DNA of 64,000 nucleotides from Sinonovacula constricta. Taxonomy: Eukaryota > Mollusca > Bivalvia > Cardiida > Solecurtidae. A program made the position numbers and the translations under genes. Positions within the stretch are counted from its first letter, which is position 1. Every line of letters starts with the position of its first letter. Positions 36,933 to 50,834 of this stretch are shown one piece after another. Location of the stretch: NCBI GenBank assembly GCA_007844125.1, contig CM017571.1, positions 26,908,954 through 26,972,953 on the forward strand, given 5' to 3'. Below the pieces are notes generated by a model, which ran no database searches, had not been told where the DNA came from, and worked only from the letters and a program-made list of their open reading frames with translations.

Positions 36933-38694
36933 AATTTGCTGTTTTAGGGTGATGGTGTTTTGGCAAATGCAACTGCTGCTGTTAAAGTAGATGGTAAACA
37001 ATACAAAGCTGCTTCTTTTGCTTTTGGTGCTGCTGCTACTGCTGCTGCTGCTACCGATGATGATGATTTTTATACTTTTTTTCTTTTGCCGCTGCCGCAG
37101 TTGATGATGGTCACAATGAAGTTACAAGTGGATGTGTAAAAATCTAAAAGTTTGAAGTGTGCAAAAAACAAACAAACAAAACAACTAAGGAATTTTGTCG
37201 CGTGTAAAGAGTGCACTTTAAACCGCATGTTTGTCGTGTTTGTAGGGAACTCGCATTTTTGGTTAAATTGTGCAAGCACACAGAATGCTTATTTTGTCGT
37301 AGTTTACACGCGTTTTGCTTTAAAGAAACAGTGATATATGGCACAACCATCAACTAAAGTATATTTATACATAAGGACTACGACATGGTTGCTTTTGGAG
37401 GAAAATGTTTAAATAAAACTTACAAATACTTGAAAATGTTGATCCTTTAGCCGTTATTTACAAATGCTGTACAGAAAGGTTATTTTTTTAAATGCGATAA
37501 TTGTTCTAGTCTAAAAAACGACAACACAAAACTTGGTTGTTTATTGTTTGGTTCTAACAATTATAAAACAATATATATGGTACATAAAGCAATGCACTAA
37601 AAGGTTATTATTCTAGTTAAATATATATTTTCTTTTATGAATGACTCATGCAGTTAGGCATGGTAAAATAACTTTAAATATAAAATGCGACTAAATAAAC
37701 ACATTAACTAATTATTTTTGTATTTCTTAACATTTCATACGCTTGTCAGCTATAATTAATAAAGGTGGTTTAAAAAAGTAGCTGTGTCAGTGTTTTTAAC
37801 AGATCTTGCCGATTTTATCAAGTTTTTCCATCACTGCTGTGACATGAAATGGAGACATATATTACCCAGTAATCGTTTCTATCCTCTAACTCGTGCCAAC
37901 TCACCGCCGAGCAAACCTTCTATGGCCACATTCCCGCCATAAATCTCTCCCCGAACTTTTTCAAATTAACATTCTATTGTCGTAAATAATCACCCGACTA
38001 CTTAACGTTAACTATTTTAACAAGTGCCCTCGTTTGACTTGCGGCACCTTTGAAACCGTTAATTATGTCATTTCAGGATATGTATCCTGTTTTATAAAAT
38101 GTAAATACTGTCGTGGGAATTTGATATATTTTCTATGGTTGAGATGAGCTGTAAATAACGGTTATTTTTCAATTATTTAATTTGCCTACTTGTTAAACAA
38201 GTTTTATTTGTGTTCGGAGCTCCGCGATAATGTTCACAGTGAATAGACAACTAGGTCGCTACTCATTAAAGTTTACAGTTGAAGAGAGTTTAAAGGTAGT
38301 GTTAGCTGGCTTTGGCTTTGTACAAGCTTTGGTGTATTTTAATCTCACAAACCTTCATGACGTATACATGTGGTATGATGGCAAATCTCATGCACTTCAA
38401 ATGCTCATAAAACATATTTCATAAACAAAAAGACAGCGCCGCTGTTAAAAGTTGGACCTTTACAGAATAGCCGACAATAGCAAACAAAAGCGCACTGGCA
38501 GGAAATATCAGGAATTCCCAGCGATAATGGTGAGTGTGCATTTGTTTTATTAAGAAAGAAACCGTATTTGCCGACAGGACAGCTTGCAGTCACCGAATTA
38601 TCAATGTAGAAAACACTAAAGAAGAAGTCATAGTAGCAGGCAATAAGATTGTCCGCGATTACGATATAGTAATTTCTTTTTTTTTTGATGGTGT
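36933..38694. other. Intron sequence, short simple repeats only
   Basis: Small GCT and GAT trinucleotide runs occur at about 37025-37070. No gene or mobile element was recognised in the rest. Confidence 0.45.
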
Positions 38695-38699
38695 GTGCG

Positions 38700-38860
38700 T
38701 GGGGGTTGGAGACTTCCACCTGACATGTGAAATGCCGTGGTTCTACCCAGGTTATTGTCTGGTGTGCTTCCTTCATCAACCATAGATGACATCACCAAAA
38801 GACAATGATTGGTTTGCTTCGATGCAATACAAACCAGAAAAAAAAGAAACAAACTAATGC
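38700..38860 (+). mobile_element. SINE central-domain fragment
   Basis: Positions 38712-38790 contain GACTTCCACCTGACATGTG, then GGTTCTACCCAGG and TTGTCTGGTGTGCTTCC. They match, in the same order and spacing, the minus-strand block at 1465-1370. An A-rich segment (about 38838-38855) may be a tail. No tRNA-like head with an A or B box is visible upstream, so this is probably a 5'-truncated copy. Confidence 0.5.
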
Positions 38861-41475
38861 TGGATCATTTGTAACTGCACACAGTTGACTGACCCACTTA
38901 TAGTTTTGAAGCAAAATGGGTTATAAATTATTGTTACTAACATATAAATGCAATATTATTTGACTGAAACCAGTAACGGGTTCTAAAAAAACGAATACTG
39001 ACCTTATGATATAACAGTCAACTGGGATAAAAGTGCAAAGTTAAGACTGCTTTGGATAACATGTTTCGACATGGAGTACACCTTCATGCTTTATAGTATG
39101 CCTTTCAGTACTGTTTTAAGCGCACTAAGGATAAAATGCGAGTTGATAAATACTTATTGTTAGATCAAATTGTTTGAAATAGTTTTAAGACTGTCTGTAA
39201 CTAGTTTGCATGCCGATTTTGGACATATCATAAACTGCGAGACCTTTTGCGGCTTTAAATCTGCTATCGGAGGTGTTTTAACAGTCCAACATATATCTGA
39301 TAGCTGCCCTATACTGTTACGTGTGTTTGTACTGGGGCGATTCATTAAATATTGGGCAATAAATTACGCTCTTTGAATGTTACAACGTGACACGGTTATA
39401 CTTCAAGTTCGGGTGGGGATGATTAACGGCCGGCCTCCATTTTGAAATGTTTTTACTTTAAACAATATGCCAAACACAAGTTATGATACTTGGACGTGTT
39501 CTCTCGCGTGTTTAAATATTCACTTAAACTATAAACAAGCAGAAAGTAATGTTAACTTTGTTCTTTCTGTTATATTCTATTTGAAACTTTAGCGGATATT
39601 CGATTCGCTGTATTAATTCGCCAGATGCTTACTTCAGCATACAGTAAATCTCCCACGTGACACTTCACGCCCATCTTCCTAAACTCGTATTCTTCCATTT
39701 TAACGAAAAAAGTGTTGAAAGCTATGTCACATTCCAAATAACAAGTCAGACAAAAAGTCAACACAATAAAAAAAATAAAGCAATTAATGCTAATGCTTTT
39801 GATGTTTCGATGATGCTATCTGTGGATTTCAATCGAATTATTTTAATGAATTCATCACACCGCGCAGGGGGGCTTCGAGGTGGGCAAGCGTGTGTGACCG
39901 GTCATTATGTGTCTTCTTTCTTTGATGGCAAATGACAATCAGTGGGGTCTGTCCTATACCGATCTGATAATTGTGTTTCTGTAATTAGGAAAATAAGTCT
40001 GTGCCAATGTCACTATCTGGTACAGACCCATACAGCTTCCAAAGGTCAATGCTTTTTTTCTTGTTGTTGTTGTTTTTATTTTTGGTCCAAGCATATAGTG
40101 CCACCTTCACCTGTGTAGCATGCCACCACTATTTGGTTCATACCCACGCAGCTAGAGTCAATGAACGTTGTTTTCTGTGAAGCAGGTCTAGGACCACCTT
40201 CCAGCATGCCGTTAATATTTGAGAAAAAACAGAAACAGCTGTTTGTGGACAATGATTCGGTGTGTTTCATTCTAGTAGATGTGGTGCTGCCATCACTTTC
40301 ATGGCATGTATTTAATATTTAATTGTTCTCCACGCTGATGAAGGTGGTCAATAATGGTTTTTGTTTTCTTTAAAACCACTTCAATGATTTTATAGATCCT
40401 CTTTTCTCGGATCAGAAATAGTTATGCTTTCACGGTAAAAGGTAGTTTAAAATGTTTCGTGATATCCCAGTCTAATTATATTGACACATGGCTACTATAA
40501 TACCAGCACAATTTTGGGCCCTTTGTAAAAAATATGTTCACAATTTTGCATATACAAAACTCTTTATATAAACACATTTTTTTTCAACTTCAATTTTTAC
40601 TTTTCAGCATTAATAAATGTTAAAAAATGAGACACTTATCAAAAAAGTACTATCCTGTTTTTTTGTTTGCCAGTTGTGTTTATATTCTTTTAAAAATGCG
40701 GTAGAATCGATGTAAGGGATGGGGGTCACGTGGTTTGGTTCATTGTTTGATCCCATTAAGGGGCGCGTGGATGGGCAGAGATAAGATGGGAACAATGTAA
40801 ATGTACGGGAACAGGACTGGTCAATTATATTAATTATGGACGGGATGATTATATTGCACGTGTTTTTCATTAAAAAAACATCTGCCCACATTTTTGCTTG
40901 TTCTTTGAGTGAAACGGGAGGAAAGAATGAGGGGTCCCGAACTTTTAGACGAATGTATGTGTGGCATGAAAAGAAAAACTATCGGAAAACTATTAACACT
41001 TCTTCGTTAAAGTATTCCCGAAATAGAAAAAGGAATGTATAAACTGCCATACATACATATTCAGTTATATTTGCTGATAAGCCCTTTGGACTTTCAGCGG
41101 ACTAGTTGATGTGATGCGATATACAAAGTAAACTGCATTTTACACGAAAATACTCACTTTTTTGTTTTATATCTACTTAGATTGTAGGGGATATCATCAT
41201 ATTTTCTAAACTTGTTAATAAAATAGCATAACCAAAGCGATAGTATCTTTTAATATGAAACATTATTGCTTTTTAATCATTCATTTGATCTTGTTTAGAA
41301 TGTCGATGCTTTAGAGTCTAACATCACTTATTGCCTCAAATCTCACGTTAAGATGTTCCATACTGAGGGGCCGTTGATTTTGTATTCGAATTATTCGATG
41401 AATGCCAGAAGTTACCACAGATAATTTCCATGATGGACAGGACGTACAATGTTCGTAACTTCGTCTGCAAGAGCT
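38861..41475. other. Intron sequence, no recognised gene
   Basis: Short frames on both strands have no recognisable domain. Around 40080-40210 the minus strand has a faint tRNA/SINE-like feel, but no convincing A or B box pair. Confidence 0.45.
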
Positions 41476-41479
41476 GTAA

Positions 41480-41785
41480 AGGTGGTTTCCGACAGTTTGG
41501 ACCAAAATATTGTTTTCTCAAATAACCAATTAAGTCATGTTACATGAAAAGATTTTGCAAAATGCTGCTCATTGATGCCCTCGGTGTGAACAGTGAAACA
41601 TAAATCCCCATTCCTCATTGCCAACAGGTATTTCCTATCTGAGCCACGCAGCAGAGATAGCTATTTTTAACTAAGAAAACCACGTGACAACTCACATTTG
41701 AGATGACGTTATGCCTTCATTCGAGTAATTAGCTTTGACGTTTATATCTATTTTTAGCAGAGATCACTCCTCTGATATCATGCTA
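41480..41785 (-). mobile_element. MITE-like element, copy D (partial, minus strand)
   Basis: Reverse-complement copy of the family best seen at 48910-49420. The terminal AGGTGGTTTCCGACAG begins at 41480, flanked by GTAA (41476-41479) where other copies have TTAA. Internal blocks shared with the other copies include CAGGTATTTCCTATCTGAGC, CCACGTGACAACT and TGTGAACAGTGAA, all in reversed order. Similarity fades near 41785, so the distal third is lost or too diverged to see. Confidence 0.75.
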
Positions 41786-43500
41786 ATATTTTGGTATACC
41801 CACGCGCGTTCAATTCCCGCCACCGATTACTCATTCAATCACCCCCCAGTGGCGGTTATTAATATTTTACCATCCTCCACATAAGTCTCGAAATCTTAAC
41901 CACTGCTATATCTGATATTTCAAGTCGATTTATCTTCAAAGGCACTAGTCAAACTACTGCATGGCGATGTGTGACTAGATATAACTTTATATCGAGATAT
42001 TAGCCCCACACCGAGAAGTATTACATAAGTTGAAGTATTATTATGGTGAAACAGTTAACCAAAGTTTTGGCTTAATTTCTAAAACTATTTTATTTGCTTT
42101 TGCAATCTACGTCACTGATGCAATGGTTTCCTGTGTAATTACATACAATATGATTAAAATAAATTGCAGGGATACCGTTAAGGTCAACAAAGCCCCGCCA
42201 AGCTATTACGGGCGGTGGAAATGTCTTGGTAGAACCAGTTGGTCCACAATTCTAATAGGCCCAATAATGTCTGACATAATTCTTTACTGGAAGATTCAAT
42301 AAATAGATGAAATATTGAACCCAATAAAAATATTTGCAAAATCATCTTCAATGCCGAACGAATTGTGCTGTTAATACCTGATGCAGGAATAGTTTTGTTT
42401 CTAAAGTTAATGACCCAACTGTTTCACCACACTATACCTGGCGCCCGGTGGGGGTTTCAAAAAGTGGCAAGAACAATCATCGGTCGCTTAGCGGGGAGCG
42501 GAAACCTCTCTATAGATGTCTAGTGAAGGTTAAACCGTTTTATTAAGGGCAGCGAATGCCACTGTGAGCTTTATTTGATTTTTATGCCTTGTTTTATCGC
42601 TGCATATGTTTTAAGTCTTTAGTGGCGTTAGACTTCAAGCTGTTTGGGTGTTGTGGAATGTCGACTCAAGTGGTTAAGTTTTAAATTTCTAATATTTTTT
42701 GTAGATATTGGTAAAAAAAGACAATTGTCAATGCGATGGGTCTTTGTGCATTGAGCACGTTTTAAATTTTGAAGATATGATTGGAATATGTTAAAATTGA
42801 GAAAAAAAGACGCGTTGTGTGAAAGTGATTGAATGAGTTTCCATTTTCCGTTGATTTTTGCAAACATTGGACGCCTGGAGGAGGTCGAGTAAAAAGTTTC
42901 TGTCAAAATTATCTGACATTTGCTAAATGCTTAAAATGTCTATTTGCATTAGTAGGAACTACCTTTTGATGCAAACAATAAATAAAATGAGCCATAATGT
43001 TGCCGAAATAGATCTGGTGATGTGCTGCTTAATCTTCAAATAGTTCAACCACCACTGGTGAATTCTCTGAACCATTTACATTCAAGACCAATGGCAGATT
43101 AGCGGATTCTGTTTACATAATATTTGACTGTGCCTACTTTTTATTTTATCTCTGTTGTGGCAGATGTGAACGAGATTGGTATTCTTAGAAAGTTATAATT
43201 TTTTAAACTGTTTATTTACCAATCGTCATACTTTTTAAACCGTTTTATGTGTTGACCTGTTTTCAATTATTTTTTATTTTTTTACCTGATAGTTTATATA
43301 TTTTTCTATATTTTATATGCGTAGTTTAGTTTTAACCTGATTACGCTTTATTCACATTTAACTTTGTATTCGGCGCCGTATGACCTATTAAGTGTCGGTT
43401 TGCCGTAAAACCCAAATAAATAAAAAAAAAGATGAAATTGTCTCGGGTTATTCTGAGTCAGATTGTCACAGTTATGATCATTATAACGACTTATGACAAT
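41786..43500. other. Intron sequence, one B-box-like site and inverted repeat
   Basis: At about 41808-41820 the + strand reads CGTTCAATTCCCG, which resembles a Pol III B box. It is followed by an inverted repeat CCGCCAC...GTGGCGG. No complete SINE could be delimited. Nothing else was recognised. Confidence 0.35.
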
Positions 43501-43519
43501 TGATGCCAGACTTGCTTCT

Positions 43520-43645
43520 TGGTATAAAGCATCGTACGATCCTCAGGAAGACGTCCTCACCTGGAGGTGTTCGTCCCTACTGGGAGTCGAACTCACGCGG
43601 TGAGCCGAGATGTAATGAGACAGTGATGCTAACCTCTCGGGCAAT
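43520..43645 (-). mobile_element. tRNA-like SINE head, minus strand
   Basis: Read on the minus strand, GCCCGAGAGGTTAGCATCAC gives an A-box-like TTAGCATCACTG. About 40 nt later comes GAGTTCGACTCCC, a near-consensus B box. Flanking stems suggest descent from a tRNA, but the length and stems do not fit a functional tRNA gene. I call it a SINE head or tRNA-derived remnant. Confidence 0.5.
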
Positions 43646-46600
43646 AATTGCAAGAACAGAGCGGTGAGAATCTACAGTACTCGTCTATGTGACTTGGCCA
43701 TTGGGTATCACATAGAACCACAAGATTTGCACTACTTTATATTTACAAAGTGCTCTGGCATCCGCATTTCGGAAACATATCAAGTTGTAGAGCCTTAAAC
43801 TGCTAGAACAATAAAAAGCGGAGGGATGCATGTGATTTTCCCAATGTAAGCATAACATTTCCTTTGATGACAGCATGTTTGCCGATAATCTTGTGACTAA
43901 AAGTAGCAATGAAATTAAATCCATTAATCGTAGTGAAACCGGATTTAAAACTGCAAACTTGAGTAAAATTGACCAAATCGCTTTAAAATCAACATTATTT
44001 ATTGTTTGAGAGTCACAGAAATGTAAAGCTTTTGGGAGAAAATAATAATAATGGCTGTAATATAACATCTTCTTTCGAGCTTTCAGTAAATAAATTTGTA
44101 GCTTTGGTTAGGATTTCTTGAATATGAAAGGTCACTGTACGTGTACAGACTTATGCCAAACCACACTCGATGTGCGATCATAAAACGAGCTATTAAAAGT
44201 TTCATCTTGACACCAATTAACTATGGCATTTTTCGAGAAAGAGATCAAAGGCGTAAGCTACAAAACCTCGGGCATCTCCCTATATTGTAAGTAATTTCTC
44301 ACTGGAGGGTCTTTTCATTGATTCACAAAATGCATTCATTCATAAAACTTCATTAATAAAACCAGTGCGATGTTACTGCAAAGTAGTCCATTCATTCAGA
44401 AACTTTTGCCAGGCGAAAAAATACAAAACGTAAAAGAAGTACGGATTCAAATTAATTACAGTGCTCTCTTTACATTAATTGATGGTTAGGTATAAACAGT
44501 TTGGAGTTGGAAGTTGTTTTTTTACAAATGTCGGACGATCATACAAACTTCAAACGATTCTGCGCGTGAAAAGATGTTTAATCGCTATTTAACGCTTGTC
44601 GGTATAATTAATTTTCAGCGTAAGATAAACGCTCAGACTGTCAAACGCAAAAAAACAACAACAAAGTGCACATTTTCATTGCATTTAATGTCGCCATATT
44701 TTGCTATCATAAATCAAGAAAACGAAAATTTTAAGTCTAATGACTACAAAATATGAAAAGAGTTGAGTGCGGTTTTGATTATGACAAAGTTTGTTGACAA
44801 CCGCAAGATTCATGTGCCTGCTATGGATATAGAATAAACTAGCTACTCTCATTTTCATATACGATTTTAACAATTTACCTTGTTCAAATATCTTAATATA
44901 TTATCATACTCTCGTATTTAAAAAAAGAAGTCTGATAAACCATTTAGAGAAAGTGAGCTCGGATTACATTATAACTACCGCGATCGTTCAGTCCGTTTTA
45001 ACAACTAAAGTTGTGTAAAAGTTTACATCATCATAAGGTATACAATCCTCCTTCATACGACTGATAACACTGTATCTCCTTAGTTTTCTTGTCCAATTGA
45101 TAATAACAATGCCGCTCGTCGACAGAAAAGATTGAACCTATGACTTGTTCATTTAGTCGATGTCCTTCATTGTTTAATTAGGTAACAATATCTTACGCCG
45201 AATTTGTGCCCACTGTATGACGTTTGACGTAATTAAAATAACATTCACCGCTAGAGAACTCGCAATTCGGAAGTTGCAAATACGACACTATTATTTCGTC
45301 GTACTTTGTGAAAACATGTCTTACCTGTTTTATATGATAATCTGAACACGTCCTATTACCATATTTGTGTTAAAACATGAAAAATGTCAACAAGAAGACA
45401 ACAAGACTCTCAAAACATAAAATACAGTAATGTAGATATGTTATGTGCGTACAATAGTCTTGCACCTAGTTTCCTTTTGAGTATGTTTTTTTTTTCTTTA
45501 CGAATGAAAATGTTAGTACAATAAAGAAAGCAGATCAGATAATGAAATGGGCTTGCACTAAATGATCTACGGTCACAAATTGATTGCTGTTTTCTCTATC
45601 TAATCATAGCATATTTTTCTCTCCTCTCTTTGACCTACTACTTATGCAAACATTTTTTATCCCTTGTACCCAGTTATTTCCCGAGATAAGATGCTCCATT
45701 TTCCGCATTCCCTTTTCCATTTTTCCACTGCTTAATCGATTAATCGCGCCTTTTTTGCAGGTATAATTTGCATACCAACCACGCCCCTTGTATTACTACG
45801 CGTGTAAACGTGCACTTGGTCAGTCGAGTACTTTGAGTTCACATAACGTTTGATGTTGGTCTATCACGCAATGATACCGCTCGCACAGATCGTTGAGGTC
45901 AAAAAGAATCATTGTTACCTGTGGTTTGATTCATTCCCGACGAGTTGTTACTGTAGCGAGCATACGTACGAGGTTTTCTTTGATTGTCTGTCTAACAGCC
46001 TGACAAGCCAGGCACGCCATGTGTGAACACTCTGTTTAGTGTCAACTGTTCTCTGATCGTAATCGTTACATTCAAGTATAGTGTTTCAGGCTAGCAAATA
46101 TGACAATAGTGTTAATTACTCAGAAACATTTAAGAGTACGCACCATTCAGAACTTCTTTTTAACTCCTTCACCGTTAATGTAAACACTTATCGCATCGTT
46201 TTTGTCATTCACTTGCATTGTGTCGGACCATCTGTATTGACATTCACTAGCCATCTTGCTTCAACCTCCAATTTACTATTCATATTTGTTTTTTAAAAAA
46301 ATGCACCTTTTTAACGCGTGACTTGAAACTAGACGAGTTAATCGCAAAAACGTTATTATATTTATAACAACATTGTAATCAGTGGAAAATAGCTGTTATT
46401 GACATTCTACTCGCAAAACAATCTACCGTAAGACATCTGTTTCTTAGCATACATTTCTAAAGAAGAGCGGAAATAAACTCCGAAAAGCACTGGTTATGAA
46501 AAAACACACTAGACTTTGTTGTTTCAGTAATACAAACGGATCATAGCCTTTTTATTTTCTGCCATTATTCACCCACTGTAGACTAGAACACCTGAAGCGT

Positions 46601-47737
46601 TTGAGACTTTTGGTGCGTCGCGGGTGAAGCAATCCAAATGCGAGAGACAGCAGACGTGAGTGTTAGATGTCGGCAAATAGCGCGCGCATATGTTAATGAA
46701 TGGTTCATCAGAATAAAAGAAACGTTTTCCTTTCTTTTTTTTACGGCCGTAGTTCAGAAATAAAATCGTTAGCTAGCGCCTTTTCTCTTGTACAACATTT
46801 CTCTATAATAAGAATAACCAGCTATTGAGCCTACTATATGTTGTAGAACGCAAGTGCGAAAATAACGACACGTTCGTTTGAAGAATGGATAAGTTATTAT
46901 TATTGTAAATAGCGTTTTTGATGTTGGCGTAAGATTAACGTATTTGACAAGTGTCAACGGTTCTTTTGCTACTTTGTAAAGATGCTATCTTCCAAATTGA
47001 AAACTGACATAATAACAAAATTGATAAAATTAAACACAATGCCACAGTGAACAGTTATTCAACAGTTAAAATGATATTTAAGAATATATCGTTATACTCT
47101 ATGCAAGCTGTCTTGAATGTCTATTGAATACTTAATTTCGCTGGTTGGTGAAGTAATTAATATGCAAGAACGTGACATCGGTAGCTTAACCCGCGAAATA
47201 AGATCCTCGACAGAAAGTTAATTAAAATCCTAGTATTCAACATACTTGATATAAATTAATGGGTATACAACTATGAAACTTGATTTGTAATTAAATTATT
47301 TTCTGTGTGGCCCTTTTGTCGGTTTATTATAAGGTTTTCAGTCATATTTGTTTATTCTATACGTTAAATGATAACATGGAGAACTTTATCAATGCGCCTA
47401 AAAGATCTATAAATAGCAGAACAGTAAACCGTACAATATCAGGAACTGATTGTGAAGTTCACTTACAACAAATGCCTTCAAGATGTCAAGTTCTAATCAC
47501 ATCTCACGAACCATCTGACTGACACAAAAAAGTTGTACCACCAGTGAAGGGATCAACTTTTTATTGAGGTATGACCGCCCATGTCGAGTTGAGAAAAACT
47601 CAGACTTAATAAAAGTGATAGAGCAGCATTGACTTCAGTTATAAAAGACACAGTTATATCAGTTGATGACAGTTTTGTCTTGGAATGAAAAAAATAAATA
47701 TCTTACGGAACAGGTACAGCTGCCTCTTAGTGGCAAC
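43646..47737. other. Intron sequence, nothing recognised
   Basis: A 4-kb AT-rich stretch with short, non-conserved frames on both strands. No repeat array, RNA gene or element was identified. Confidence 0.45.
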
Positions 47738-47741
47738 TTAA

Positions 47742-48065
47742 AGGAGGTATCACACAGTTTACCAATATCAAATTGATGTAACAATATTTTCCCTCTATTT
47801 TGGGGAAAATTGGACATTATTTCTACATAAACTCGTACATTAGTCTTAAGATATTTCTATTGTTAGACAGTACAAATCACTATAAATGTTCACCCTTTCC
47901 ATATCTATAAATAAGCCCGAAAGTGATCAGTCTAAAAATAGATATCGACGTCAGAGCGGACTAATCGGATAACGATACAACGTGATATCAAAAGTAAGTT
48001 GTCACGAGGTTTTCTTAGTTTAAAAATAGCCAATTCTGCAGCGTGGCTCAGATAGGAAATACCTG
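47742..48065 (+). mobile_element. MITE-like element, copy A (3' truncated)
   Basis: Preceded by TTAA at 47738-47741, then the terminus AGGAGGTATCACACAG. Internal blocks match copies B and C: TATTGTTAGACAG, ATAGATATCGACGTCAGAG, AAAAGTAAGTTGTCACG and CAGCGTGGCTCAGATAGG. Similarity stops after GGAAATACCTGA near 48065, so the right end is missing. Confidence 0.8.
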
Positions 48066-48905
48066 ATTCAAATGAATGATGGCGGTTGTGATGACACAGC
48101 TGTTTTGCGGCTGCTGATAATTTCGAATATCGTTTCATTCCTATTTTTTTAAGCATTTGTTAATCTTATATGAAATATGTCGTTTTGATTGAACACGTAT
48201 GAATATAACACCTGACTCGTCAGGCACGCTATATGAATGTCTTCCATCCAAGTCACACCTGTCTTAAAACTTTAATCCTACTTTGATATTAATTTGATTT
48301 CTCTTCTCTTCTAAAGTTGTAGATCAAATGCAGTGTCACGGGCTATGTTTATGTCCGCGTTTTCATCTTCTCGTACCGTCACATATTTATGCAAAAGTTT
48401 TCCAAAGAGACAAAAAACTCTTCACTTCGTCCTTTTTGTGTGCATTCCTTTCATGCTTTGGATGTCGTCTTAAAATTGAAAACTGGCGTTTAAAAGTCAA
48501 TTCGGACGGAGGCGGTTAAAGTTTAGAGAAAATTAAAATGTCGTTAGTAGTCATTAGTCATATACAAACATGAATGTTTATACCCGCGTCTATATAATCA
48601 AAACACTCTAGATTTCGATGCAACGTGCATCGAGTTCTATATACATACATGACTACGAGAAAAGTCTTTAACTAATAGAATATTTTATCTGTTGTTGTTT
48701 TTCTCTGCATTTATTTTTCTGTGCATTTTATATGATCTGTGTTATTTACTCTTGTTTGCCGCTATTGCTAAGAATTTAATAAGAATACTATTTTAAATGC
48801 AATGTACAAGTATTTAAATGTCGAACTCCAAGGCAGTATTATATATTGTTACAGATCATCACTATTTATACAGCAGGTGCGCTTGTACCATTGCACAATT
48901 TGGCA
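48066..48905. other. Intron sequence between two MITE-like copies
   Basis: Unique-looking sequence with no recognised feature. It separates copies A and B of the same transposon family. Confidence 0.45.
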
Positions 48906-49424
48906 TTAATGGTGGTATCAGACATTTTGCCTCTATCAAATACACGTAAAAGTATCTTACCACTGGCATAATGTCTGCACAATCTCATACTTTAGTCTAA
49001 AGATCTTGAACACTAAATATATTGTTAGACAGAACTAATAGCAAAAAACAAACAAACACATACAAACAAAACAAAACAAAACAAAACAAACCTCTGCATG
49101 TTCATTTTTATCAAATCTGTAAATAAGAACGATAGTGATCTCTCCTTAAAACAGATATCGACGTCAGAGAGGATCACCCGGATGGCGATATAACGTGATT
49201 GCAAAAGTAAGTTGTCACGTGTTTTTTTGTAATTTAGAAACAACTTTCTCAGCAGCGTGGCTCAGATAGGAAATACCTGACGAGTGAGGATTTATGCTTC
49301 ACTGTTCACACAGATCAAGGGGATTTAGTGAACATCGTTTTAAAATACCTTTTCATGTCACAATGACTTATTTGGTTATTTGAGAAAAAAGTCTTTGGCA
49401 CAAGCTGCCTGATACCACCTTTAA
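48906..49424 (+). mobile_element. MITE-like element, copy B (complete, TTAA flanks)
   Basis: The best-preserved member. TTAA at 48906-48909 and at 49421-49424 flanks a 511-bp element. The left terminus is TGGTGGTATCAGACA. The right terminus, reverse-complemented, is AGGTGGTATCAGGCA, so the inverted repeats match at all but two of the first 15 positions. Inside are a block with GATATCGACGTCAGAG, a conserved GTAAGTTGTCACGTG, CAGCGTGGCTCAGATAGG and TTCACTGTTCACACAGA. It has no coding capacity, so a non-autonomous DNA transposon is the simplest reading. TTAA target duplication is typical of piggyBac-type elements, but the termini do not start with that family's usual CCC, so the superfamily is uncertain. 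Confidence 0.85.
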
Positions 49425-50830
49425 ACCGAATGTTAATCTAAAGATATGTGCACTTTTAGAAGAGGTTCTTTCTTGCATTGCTGTGGGTTAGAACTTAATA
49501 TAAGATCTGCCATGGAACTGGAAAAGAACCGACAATAACATTCAAAAAAGTTAATGCATGCCTCAAGTTATTCTCGTTTAACGTCAATAAATATACAATG
49601 TCAACTCCGTAGTTCGCCGAAGATTACCGATTGCGAAATTTTTTCTTGAAGCTGTACTACATTAATGCATACCGGCGAAGGCATGTAAGAATGCATTAAA
49701 TATTCTGACAGTAATTTGTCAACGGCATTAACGTGCCGGTCGTAACAATTAAAAAAATAATAATAGGGCTGTCATCATCATTGCATTATCAATTAATTAA
49801 CCAGACTACCATCTCCTGACAGATTCATAAATTAAATTTTCAAAGAACACGTTTCGAAAATCTCCACTGTCGACTCTGTATATGCAGTTGGTTATACTGT
49901 TAATATTTTTGAGAGGAAATGTATATCTTTGTATAATAACAAATATAACATTCCATATCCCTTTAAATTGGCTCAGTCACTTTGTCGAGTATACATTTTT
50001 CTAACAGAAAAAAAGAAGATTTTTTTGTTATATACCACCATAATTAATTAATTACAATATTACACTCAAACACTAGAACATGTGAATATGCTTGAAAAAA
50101 ACACTATGTCGTCTGTATGTAGGGGGAATCAATAACGTTGCAACAGGTTTAATGTATTTTGGCAATTTGAACCCAGCTACATATTATATATTCAAAAATA
50201 CGTTTTAGTCATTAACAGTTCACTGAACTGCTCCATAGTGTGTAAATCTATGTAGGGAGACGGTAATTTGAATAAACACAAACTGCGGATCTTTTAGTTC
50301 CATGTGTTATGCTCCTGTGCTTATCTGTCCCATGTCGTTTTATGAAGCATTACAGAAGCAGAAGTCTTCAAGTACGCCGATGGTTTTTACTAGACATTTG
50401 TCTTGACCCTTTGTCCGCCAAAATAGCCGGACATTGCTTTTAACAAATACTTAACAGTATACATTGTTCTTACATTATTTTTCTTGGCTGTTATTTAAAA
50501 TAACGGTTATATGACAATTAGCCTAGATACCTAGATTGTGAAAGTTTAAGCTTGAGTTTAAGATCTCTTCTTATTAGTCCGGAACCAAATTACCACCGAT
50601 TAAATTGTTCGAAATTGTCTCTGAGTCAATCTCATATTTTCATCCCCTTGAATCCCGGGTAAGAGATTATAAAACTTTTGAGTTTTAGTCAGAGATTGGC
50701 TGGATTCAAATAAATTTTAAAATTTGACTATATCATATGCTGAAGAATTGTTTCGAGCTTAATTTAAAAGTTTGATAATCTTTAACCCAGGTTTGCACAA
50801 CATTGATTGACAAGGTCACATCTGGAAGAA
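49425..50830. other. Intron sequence, nothing recognised
   Basis: AT-rich sequence without recognised genes or elements. Confidence 0.45.
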
Positions 50831-50834
50831 AACC

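Noticed and set aside
43580..43645. Functional tRNA gene on the minus strand
   Set aside because: A- and B-box-like motifs exist, but a consistent acceptor stem and anticodon arm could not be formed, so it is treated as a SINE or tRNA-derived remnant.
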